Positions 17,701 through 21,391 of a DNA stretch of 21,391 nt are shown one piece after another (position 1 is the first letter of the stretch; every line of letters starts with the position of its first letter). The position numbers were made by a program, and so were the translations under genes. Where the stretch lies: the NCBI GenBank assembly GCA_019649035.1, contig BMAT01013446.1:50003-71393 (forward strand), read 5' to 3'. Below the pieces are notes generated by a model. The model was not told the origin of the DNA. It saw only the letters and a list, made by a program, of their open reading frames with translations, and did not search any database. The stretch is from Elysia marginata (lineage: Eukaryota > Mollusca > Gastropoda > Plakobranchidae).

Positions 17701-18141
17701 GGGTGAGTTGATAAAAAATTTGACCTTTTTTTCTTTAACATTTAGATCTCAATTTTTATTTTATGACACGACAAAAATGCTTCGATCCATTTGTCTCTAA
17801 ACCTGTATAAAGAATAGGACGTTCCAATTCTTACAATACATTGCTTTTTTTTTTAACTGTTCATTTTATCTGAGCGTTGTTAAGTGTATAAAGTAATGAA
17901 AATTTTATGGAAAGATATTAAACTCTTTAGGTTTAAAGTATAGACAAAAGCAGGCATGAATCTTCTTTTTAAACAATAAAGACGTTTTCTCAAAATAAAA
18001 TTTTCTATGTCTCACCCAGTTCAACTGGTGAGAAGACATTTTGACTTGTTTATAATTGTTTTGTTTTTAATTATTTTTTTTAAACTTTGCAGATCCCTGA
18101 AAGAGTCTGGCGAGCTGTGGTATGAAGCCTACCACATGTAA
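1043..18141 (+). CDS. FADS: Front-end fatty acid desaturase (Delta5/Delta6 FADS type), 3' nine coding exons, N-terminus outside window
   Basis: Joined exons: 1043-1240, 4216-4317, 4869-4994, 5368-5428, 6621-6697, 8108-8205, 11044-11220, 17577-17702 and 18093-18141. They total 1014 nt (337 codons plus TAA), and every junction has GT..AG ends and compatible phase. What is seen, numbered from the first codon here: two hydrophobic segments (about 23-48 and 50-66), first histidine box HDYGH (74-78), second HYLHH (111-115), two more hydrophobic segments (about 160-180 and 196-220), and third box QIEHH (276-280). Glutamine in place of the first histidine of box three is the hallmark of front-end desaturases. 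Family knowledge: these ER membrane di-iron enzymes take electrons from a fused N-terminal cytochrome b5 domain and insert a Delta5 or Delta6 double bond into polyunsaturated acyl-CoA. Vertebrate members are about 445 residues, so roughly 110 N-terminal residues with the HPGG haem motif should lie upstream of base 1. The regioselectivity is not decided by the sequence. No frameshift or premature stop is seen, so the gene looks functional. Confidence 0.96.
1251..1560 (+). mobile_element. tRNA-derived SINE, copy 1, inserted at the exon A donor
   Basis: The 5' head has a pol III A box (TGGCCTAGCGG, 1260-1270) and a degraded B box (AGTTTGATCCC, 1303-1313). The body runs to a tail of CCTAACCTAAC. 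It aligns along its whole length with the copy at 3711-4011, with scattered substitutions and small indels. Flanks CAGGTGAGAAC (1238-1248) and CAGGTAAGAAC (1561-1571) form a near-perfect 11-bp target-site duplication. The element is on the same strand as the host gene. It is too long and too degenerate to be a tRNA gene. The family name is not known to me from the sequence alone; molluscan genomes carry several tRNA-headed SINE families. Confidence 0.85.
2036..2114 (+). repeat. (CT)n microsatellite
   Basis: CT dinucleotide repeat with minor TTT and GT interruptions, in intron 1. Frames across it are Ser/Leu-rich artefacts. Confidence 0.95.
2920..3222 (+). mobile_element. 3' end of a non-LTR retrotransposon (LINE) with (TTA)n tail
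   Basis: Bases 2920-3015 translate to a peptide ending in TAG with [20 protein letters not shown] near its start. This is the typical C-terminus of CR1/L2/Jockey-like ORF2 proteins, where SLP, a variable loop and FKKxLK recur. About 150 bp of 3' UTR follow, including GGTATATAAATTCAATAT, and then a (TTA)n tail at 3171-3222. Only the last 30 or so codons survive, so this is a 5'-truncated dead copy in the same orientation as the host gene. The exact clade cannot be assigned from so short a piece. Confidence 0.75.
3171..3222 (+). repeat. (TTA)n microsatellite, LINE tail
   Basis: An uninterrupted TTA run directly after the LINE-like 3' UTR. Trinucleotide tails of this kind are typical of LINE 3' ends. 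Confidence 0.9.
3640..3700 (+). mobile_element. Possible older tRNA-like repeat fragment interrupted by SINE copy 2
   Basis: AGTTCGATTCCC at 3689-3700 is a near-perfect B-box-like sequence immediately upstream of the SINE, and the target-site duplication overlaps its end. The preceding 50 bases have no clear A box. This may be the head of an older element into which copy 2 inserted. Confidence 0.35.
3697..3710 (+). repeat. Target-site duplication, left copy, of SINE copy 2
   Basis: TCCCATTTTGCTCA is found here and again, without mismatch, at 4012-4025 on the far side of the SINE. Confidence 0.9.
3711..4011 (+). mobile_element. tRNA-derived SINE, copy 2, with perfect 14-bp target-site duplication
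   Basis: Same family and strand as the copy at 1251-1560. The A box is TGGCCTAGCGG (3720-3730), identical to copy 1. The B box is better preserved (GGTTCGATATC, 3763-3773). The tail is CAACCAACCAA. The perfect 14-bp duplication suggests a younger insertion than copy 1, whose duplication has diverged by one base. It lies in intron 1, about 200 bp before the exon B acceptor. Confidence 0.92.
4163..4215 (+). repeat. (CT)n microsatellite serving as the exon B polypyrimidine tract
   Basis: About 19 CT units run from 4163 to 4200, then CCTGTCTCTCTCTAG closes the intron. No other pyrimidine tract lies between the repeat and the acceptor AG at 4214-4215, so the microsatellite itself must act as the splice-site polypyrimidine tract. 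Confidence 0.92.
4216..4317 (+). CDS. FADS: Exon B: first histidine box
   Basis: The exon is 102 nt, 34 codons, phase 0 at both ends. It opens with AQAGW and contains QHDYGHHS, the first di-iron-binding histidine box (HDxGH). The family-typical [13 protein letters not shown] stretch follows. The acceptor is CTCTAG|GC and the donor AAG|GTAGGC. The length equals the homologous vertebrate segment residue for residue. Confidence 0.96.
4318..4868 (+). other. Intron 2 (551 bp)
   Basis: AT-rich, with a short A-rich stretch near 4470-4500. No repeat or other feature is evident. Confidence 0.9.
4869..4994 (+). CDS. FADS: Exon C: second histidine box
   Basis: The exon is 126 nt, 42 codons, phase 0 at both ends. 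It contains [16 protein letters not shown], with the second box H-x-x-H-H as HYLHH, followed by the conserved KKDPDI segment. In vertebrate FADS the box is usually HFQHH, so the two middle residues differ while the metal-ligand histidines are kept. The acceptor is TCTCCAG and the donor GAG|GTAAGT, close to consensus. Confidence 0.97.
4995..5367 (+). other. Intron 3 (373 bp)
   Basis: Plain AT-rich sequence with a T run near 5288-5302. The acceptor is TTTGTTTCAG. No other feature. Confidence 0.9.
5368..5428 (+). CDS. FADS: Exon D: basic loop before third membrane segment
   Basis: The exon is 61 nt: 20 codons plus one base, ending in phase 1. It encodes [20 protein letters not shown], which matches the family pattern YGKKK...PYxxQHxYFF. 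The donor is TTTG|GTAAGT. The split valine codon (G|TC) is completed by exon E. Confidence 0.95.
5429..6620 (+). other. Intron 4 (1192 bp)
   Basis: The first 300 bp are dominated by the CT/CA microsatellite and pyrimidine-rich sequence. The rest is AT-rich with no identifiable element. The acceptor is TTTCTGTCCTCCAG. Confidence 0.9.
5460..5565 (+). repeat. (CT)n then (CA)n compound microsatellite
   Basis: CT repeats with TTT and GT interruptions run from 5460, passing into CA units at about 5548-5565. Pyrimidine-rich sequence continues to about 5730. The array starts only about 30 bp after the exon D donor. Confidence 0.93.
6621..6697 (+). CDS. FADS: Exon E: third membrane segment
   Basis: The exon is 77 nt: two bases finishing the split valine codon, then 25 codons, ending in phase 0. 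The peptide begins [13 protein letters not shown], matching the GPPLLIPMYFQY region of the family, and forms a hydrophobic segment with exon D's end. A different frame stays open over the same bases, but only this one joins both neighbours in phase. The donor is GTG|GTAAGT. Confidence 0.93.
6870..6995. mobile_element. Possible degenerate retroposon fragment
   Basis: GGGTACTCATTTTACTGGAG and the following GGGTGGACTAGGG, then a short hairpin (AATTGC 6970-6975 with GCAATT 6985-6990), resemble a repeat motif I associate from memory with marine invertebrate SINE-like elements. No tRNA box survives. The local GC content is higher than its surroundings. The assignment is tentative. Confidence 0.3.
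7741..7950 (+). repeat. Interrupted purine-rich (GA/GGGA) tract
   Basis: About 210 bp are almost all A and G on the + strand, with G clusters near 7932-7946. The tract looks like a decayed GA microsatellite ending about 160 bp before the exon F acceptor. Confidence 0.75.
8108..8205 (+). CDS. FADS: Exon F: fourth membrane segment
   Basis: The exon is 98 nt: 32 codons plus two bases, ending in phase 2. The peptide (starting [16 protein letters not shown]) matches the family's D/E-xxW-xxxFYxRF pattern, then a hydrophobic stretch ending LTFYLFV. The arginine codon AG|A is completed by exon G. The donor CAG|GTGAGAGAG runs straight into the GA-rich tract of intron 6. Confidence 0.95.
8206..8478 (+). 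repeat. (GA/GGGA)n tract starting at the exon F donor
   Basis: About 270 bp of GA and GGGA units begin at the donor GTGAGAGAG itself, apart from a short AAATAAACGAC interruption. The minus-strand Ser/Leu/Pro-rich frame across it is an artefact. Confidence 0.93.
8822..9016 (-). mobile_element. tRNA-derived SINE, different family
   Basis: Read on the minus strand, the 5' end at about 9016 starts CTCAGGTGGCTCAGTGG, with a canonical A box (TGGCTCAGTGG at 8996-9006). A B box GGTTCGAATCT lies at 8936-8946, and an extra B-box-like GGTTCGTGTCC lies between them. The 3' part contains a perfect stem-loop (AGTGTAA 8822-8828 with TTACACT 8832-8838). The A-to-B spacing of about 70 bp is long, which may reflect descent from a tRNA with a long variable arm or an internal duplication. 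The downstream limit is uncertain. No target-site duplication was identified. Confidence 0.75.
9692..9775. repeat. Inverted repeat (foldback) in intron 6
   Basis: AAGCAAGTCAAGTATTTTAC from 9692 and a near-complementary arm ending AAATTTGACTTGCTT at 9775 can pair over about 20 bp with mismatches. About 35 bp of AT-rich loop lie between them. Confidence 0.6.
10290..10390 (+). repeat. (GA)n microsatellite with a 12-N gap
   Basis: GA repeats lie on both sides of N bases at 10341-10352. The true array length is not known because the gap falls inside the repeat. Confidence 0.95.
10588..10640 (+). mobile_element. Retroposon 3' tail-like fragment
   Basis: AAGCGCTCGGAGCTAA and then GGCGCTCTATAAATAG followed by CATTATTA resemble the fragment at 13894-13955, and the final part resembles the LINE tail at 3150-3222. 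The pattern AGCGCT...GCGCTxTATAAAT(ATT)n is common at the 3' ends of LINE-mobilised elements. Confidence 0.5.
11044..11220 (+). CDS. FADS: Exon G: catalytic-domain core and most of the third histidine box
   Basis: The exon is 177 nt: one base completing arginine, 58 codons, then CA of a split codon (phase 2). It contains [18 protein letters not shown], a [13 protein letters not shown] segment, [11 protein letters not shown] and QIEH. The fifth residue of box three is completed across the 6.36-kb intron (CA|C, histidine). NHIPM and DWVTSQL resemble vertebrate FADS1 more than FADS2 from memory. The acceptor is GTCGCAG and the donor CA|GTGAGT. The length suggests this exon spans what is two exons in some vertebrate genes, which is an inference from recalled structures. 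Confidence 0.97.
11262..11502. repeat. Tandemly duplicated imperfect hairpin (MITE-like foldback) unit
   Basis: Unit 1 has a left arm at 11262-11289 (ATTGAGAATAGAGCACAGAA...) and a right arm at about 11334-11369. Unit 2 has a left arm at about 11392-11421 (GGGAATGAGAATAGAGCACA...) and a right arm at about 11469-11500. Right arms read CTCATTCTCAAT and CTCATTCCCAAT, and their complements match the left arms apart from a short insertion. Units repeat with a period near 130 bp. No transposase frame is present. It begins 41 bp after exon G. Confidence 0.8.
11610..11661 (+). repeat. Poly-C run and short (CA)n
   Basis: Eleven Cs at 11610-11620, then a short (AC)n run at about 11650-11661. Confidence 0.85.
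11921..12260 (+). repeat. (TTC)n trinucleotide tract with a 4-N gap
   Basis: About 340 bp of TTC/CTT repeats carry scattered C, T and G interruptions and N bases at 12217-12220. Open frames on both strands (poly-Leu, poly-Ser, poly-Phe, poly-Glu, poly-Arg, poly-Lys) are artefacts of the repeat. The gap means the length is a minimum or a guess. Confidence 0.95.
12894..13303 (+). repeat. Compound (GA)n/(GACA)n microsatellite
   Basis: About 410 bp of alternating GA and GACA blocks with GATA, GGA and CGCGCG interruptions. Reverse-strand Ser/Leu/Cys/Val frames are artefacts. Confidence 0.95.
13427..13511 (+). repeat. Compound (GA)n-(CA)n-(GACA)n microsatellite
   Basis: About 48 bp of pure GA, then seven or so CA units, then GACA units. 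It lies about 120 bp after the previous array and has the same parts. Confidence 0.95.
13792..13815 (+). repeat. Short (TG)n run
   Basis: TGTGTGGATGTGTGTGTGTG, a short interrupted dinucleotide run. Confidence 0.7.
13894..13962 (+). mobile_element. Retroposon 3' tail-like fragment with (ATT)n
   Basis: TAGCGCTTTGAGCTAAATG and AAAGCGCTTTATAAATAA are followed by ATC/ATT repeats. This is similar in order and spacing to 10588-10640, and both are on the + strand. It looks like the 3' terminus of a LINE or LINE-dependent SINE; no coding remains. Confidence 0.55.
14734..14769 (+). repeat. C-run followed by (CT)n
   Basis: Eleven Cs then about twelve CT units. Confidence 0.9.
17363..17431 (+). mobile_element. 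tRNA-like head, probable SINE fragment
   Basis: An A-box-like TGGTCTGGCGA (17370-17380) and a B-box-like GGTTCAAATTC (17412-17422) lie about 42 bp apart, as in a tRNA. Flanking stems do not pair as an intact acceptor stem and no CCA-proximal structure is clear, so this is more likely a tRNA-derived retroposon head than a tRNA gene. It ends about 145 bp before exon H. Confidence 0.5.
17577..17702 (+). CDS. FADS: Exon H: region after the third histidine box
   Basis: The exon is 126 nt: one base completing the histidine of QIEHH, 41 codons, and two bases of a glycine codon. The peptide starts [20 protein letters not shown], the conserved FPTMPRxNxHKxAPLV block, then CEKHGLDY and KDIV. The donor is GG|GTGAGT. 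A longer overlapping open frame upstream is incidental. Confidence 0.97.
17703..18092 (+). other. Intron 8 (390 bp)
   Basis: AT-rich, with T runs and a TTTGCAG acceptor. No repeat or other feature is seen. Confidence 0.9.
18093..18141 (+). CDS. FADS: Exon I: C-terminus and stop
   Basis: One base completing glycine, then [15 protein letters not shown] and a TAA stop at 18139-18141. The SLKxSGxLW motif is the family's C-terminal signature, and the stop falls at the same distance after it as in vertebrate FADS proteins. This exon continues directly into the 3' UTR. Confidence 0.96.
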
Positions 18142-19007
18142 CTAGACAGAAAAAAGTATCTCAACAACTACAGGGTATTACAAAGTTAAGGAACACAGTC
18201 CAGATCGTATTGTGGATCTGTCTTGTGAATCAACTTTAGTAGTCCAGCGCATTTGCCATAGTGCAAATTCTGGATCCAAATGAGTTTATATGCATATTTG
18301 GACAATTGGAGAAAAAAACATATTTTTTATTGTAAAGGTAAAACTTTACAAAAAAAATGTTCTAGTAAAAATTGAAAGTAGGCCTATACATAATGAGGAA
18401 TTTTGTCATACACAACCATAACAGATGAAGCTGAACTAGAAACCTGGATGCTGTAGAGTACAAACCGGTTCAAACCGGCTTCAAGCACGACGACCGTAAG
18501 CTCGTTTTGGCTTCAAACACGATTCATGGCTCTTACCCAAATTTTGGCTACATAAAACGCATGCCTTGGAACACAGTTAAAATAAAAACATTGAAATACC
18601 ATTCAACTTTTCAGTTTAATTTTCACTGGTTCTCAAAATTCTAAAATAATGCTAAAGCTCAAAACATAAGCAAAATGTGTTTGGCTTAATTGTGTTGGCA
18701 TTAGGTGGATTCAGATGCCTATTGAATTATATAACGGTGCAACTGCAAAGGATTAAGACAAAATGTCAAGCGTTTTTTTTTTTTTGTCCTTTGGTAAAGA
18801 TTTGTTTGCTGTTTTGTTTCATTTTTATGGAAGCTCTTCTTAATGTTAATTGAAACTGTAGTAATGAAGAGAAGAAAAAAAATTGGTTGCACTCTTGTTA
18901 CAAGTACATGTATGTAGTTTGGGTATAAAGGATGAAAGAAAGGTATGACAGGTGATAGACTTATCAGAGATATACCACCTTGTTAAATGTAAGTACAGTC
19001 GAATGCA

Positions 19008-19013
19008 AATAAA
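19008..19013 (+). terminator. Candidate proximal poly(A) signal AATAAA
   Basis: A canonical hexamer about 870 bp after the stop codon. No strong GT- or T-rich element follows within 40 bp, so it is weaker than the 20268 site. Confidence 0.4.
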
Positions 19014-20267
19014 GATATTATGATATAGTACACTAAGTAATAACTCAAATGATTCTCCAAGCCCTCTTTATACCTTGATGGAATCTTGTTCAATACTTTT
19101 GTTCATTGCAAGGTCTTATTTTGCTACTTAGCTTTTCTTTGTTTTTATACAGCAAGGTAGCAGTTCCTCCTTCATAATCAAGTCGACAATCAACTGCTTA
19201 CTGATGAAATCCGTCACTACACTGCAAAATTTTTTTTTTTAACATAATTTTTTCCTCGTTTTTGTGTTGGCTAGGGGTCTTTAAAAAGACCTCGGCATTA
19301 AAAGTTGTGTTACAGGTTAAGATGTTTGAAATATATGATATACCTGTAAATGTTTATAAAAATTGTAACATTCCACGAAGAAAAAAAAAATGAAGAAAAA
19401 AAAAATGAACCGTAGCTGTAGCCAATCCTATTGAAGTTGTGCAGTTCGCTTTCATTATTGTTCTTTGATAAGTTTCTTTGTATGAAAACACAAAATTTCT
19501 GTGGTTGTGAGTCACACGTTAGAACAGAATTTTCCTGGATGTTAGCTCAATGCGAAACAGAATGTTGTATAGATAATGTGAAAATGTAATGTTATTCAGA
19601 TCATTTGAGAACGAAAAGAAAAATTTCACTAAGACAAAGCAGTTTTGGGCTCACAGGGGAAATAACACCAAAGTTATTTCACACACACAGGATCTCATCC
19701 CTGCACTAGACACATACAATACCCCAGAGATATGCCGTTTTCACATGCACATATTTCTGTATTTATTAAGAGTATTGCCCACCTTAGGATAGAAAAAAAA
19801 ATAGTTAAAATGCGCTGTCCTGATTTTTTTCTCTAAATGTGAACTGAAAACTAACACATGTCTCGGTATATCAGATTCGTTGTTCAGGCTTGAATGATTG
19901 ACAATTCTGAAACTAAAAAAAAAAACTACGAGATATGCCATTTTTCTAGCAGAGTTACGAACTGCTAGTAATAATTGAGACATTTGTTGCTTTAGAACTA
20001 TTGCACACTTTAGTAACGTTGTAATTCTTTGTATAGTGACTGATTCAATGTTGGGATTTGCATAAAAATCATCTGTTAAACAATAAATTGCTATGTTTAA
20101 CTAAGCAAAGTGTTGTTAATGTAGTCACAGATTTATTTTTTCTTCATAATGAAATTGAAAAGTTTGTTGGTTTTTTTTATACCTTCTTGTTTCCTTCACC
20201 TTTTCTTTTTCAACTTTGGACTGATTGGATTGAGTGATATCCATTGTCTTTATTTATTGAATTATTG

Positions 20268-20273
20268 AATAAA
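20268..20273 (+). terminator. Candidate distal poly(A) signal AATAAA
   Basis: The hexamer is followed 20-45 bp later by a T/GT-rich element (20293-20316, TTTGTTCATTGGTTGCTTTT), the arrangement expected for cleavage and polyadenylation. It would give a 3' UTR of about 2.15 kb. Confidence 0.5.
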
Positions 20274-20299
20274 AACGGATGCTTTCAATTTAATTTGTT

Positions 20300-21391
20300 C
20301 ATTGGTTGCTTTTGTATATATCCAATCCGTGTTAAAGCTAAGGAAATAAATCTGCAAACATAAAATAAATTTTTTTTTTTCAAATTTATAGCCAAAGGGT
20401 ACACAACAAATAATGTTTAAGTTAAGTTTTGTGGGTGTTATTTCCCTTGGATATATTACCTTAATATGGCTTTAGAAGGTAGATTTCAGTACGCAAAATC
20501 AGAATTATATTTTCCAGGTGGAATTAAAGAGAGAATTTGTATTTGAATTCTGTCCATTTTTGTGGAGCTTTTACACAGGGCAGGAAAAGAAAAACAAATA
20601 AAAAAAAGTCTAGATCTAATCCAGCGGTGAATCTTTTGCGTGGACTACACATAGGCCTAGATCTAAATCTTGATGTAGGAAGATTGGACGATCTCCACAG
20701 TCTGGATTTACATTCAAAACGAATATGCATACCTTTAATTATTTAGTTCATATGCATTTTCTTTTTATGTGTGAATATCACAAGCAAAGCCAATCCCGAT
20801 TAGTGAAAGAAACGACCTTTTGTTAAAAAAATTTGAGGTTCGAGATGATTATCTATCCCATGTTGCATTGCACATTCTAATTCTCCCAAAAAATTATGAA
20901 TTATTTTACTCACATAATTGGGTGGGAATCTACCGAAAAATTCAGAATGGAATGGAGTTTCTACTAGTTAGAATGCTCTGACAATTACATTCTGATTTGA
21001 TATACCATTTCAGAAAGGTGTCAACCCACCTTTAGGGAGCTTTTCTTCTGCTAGAAATTATTTTTACAAATCATTTGTTGGTGATTTCCCCTTTATGTCT
21101 CATATCAAACTTGAAAAGACATTTTTGGTAGTTATACAAAAGGTTCCGATATTGTAATTGTGTGTGATAAATATTTTCAGAAACCCAGTCCAGTGAGGTG
21201 TTTTAGGTATGCATTTTTGTCTTGCAGCTAGTCAAAATGAGTGTCGAGTCAAAATAGGAAAGCTTATGTTTTCTACTTTCAAATACAACAAACAGAAAAG
21301 CTCTATCATGCTTCTGTGCAAAATCGACAAAGGTATTATTAAATTAACTCTCAAAAAGCTGATCATTTGACAATTGAACGGGATTTGCATA
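20300..21391. other. Downstream intergenic sequence
   Basis: AT-rich, with a pair of direct CTAGATCTAA motifs at about 20612-20665 some 45 bp apart. No exon, RNA gene or clear transposon is seen on either strand. Confidence 0.6.

Larger units (their letters stand above)
18142..20290 (+). other. Probable 3' UTR of the desaturase
   Basis: The sequence downstream of the stop is AT-rich and has no coding potential. It contains several AATAAA hexamers (18581, 19008, 20082, 20268), a doubled AAACCGG (about 18463-18478), a short hairpin (GGTCTTT 19276-19282 with AAAGACC 19285-19291) and an AU-rich nonamer TTATTTATT (20250-20258). The end is inferred from the best-looking poly(A) signal; transcript data would be needed to fix it. 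Confidence 0.6.

Noticed and set aside
1..21391. CRISPR array, phage, operon or other bacterial-type system
   Set aside because: The window is spliced eukaryotic DNA. Its repeats are microsatellites and retroposons, with no spacer-repeat pattern.

Overview
This is eukaryotic, intron-rich, AT-rich DNA. It holds one recognisable protein-coding gene, on the + strand: the 3' three-quarters of a front-end fatty acid desaturase gene (FADS family, acyl-CoA Delta5/Delta6 type). Nine coding exons between 1043 and 18141 join without a frame break into 337 codons plus a stop. They carry all three histidine boxes (HDYGH, HYLHH, QIEHH) and the family's C-terminus. The N-terminal cytochrome b5 domain and its exons lie before base 1. 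The desaturase sequence, the tRNA-derived SINEs, and the abundance of (GA/CT)n and GACA microsatellites fit an invertebrate, most likely a mollusc and perhaps a gastropod; the species cannot be named from the sequence.

Layout: 1-1042 is the end of an upstream intron with a GA microsatellite. Exon A (1043-1240) is followed by intron 1, which holds two copies of one tRNA-derived SINE, a CT microsatellite and the 3' end of a dead LINE with a (TTA)n tail. Exons B, C, D, E and F (4216-8205) are short and separated by introns of 0.4-1.4 kb, several bordered by long CT or GA tracts. Intron 6 (8206-11043) begins inside a GA-rich tract and holds a minus-strand SINE, a foldback sequence, and a GA microsatellite with a 12-N gap. 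Exon G (11044-11220) precedes the longest intron (6.36 kb), which holds a tandemly duplicated foldback element, a 340-bp (TTC)n tract with a 4-N gap, compound GA/GACA arrays and a retroposon tail. Exons H and I (17577-18141) finish the protein. A long 3' UTR with several AATAAA signals follows, with a plausible distal end near 20290. The last kilobase shows no gene.

The encoded enzyme is expected to be an ER membrane di-iron desaturase of long-chain polyunsaturated fatty acid synthesis. No second gene, RNA gene, CRISPR array or multi-gene system is visible. The most unusual points concern how repeats meet splice sites. A SINE inserted right at the exon A donor, so its target-site duplication carries a second copy of that donor. 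The acceptor of exon B uses a CT microsatellite as its polypyrimidine tract. The donor of exon F runs directly into a GA tract. A tandem foldback element sits 41 bp after exon G.
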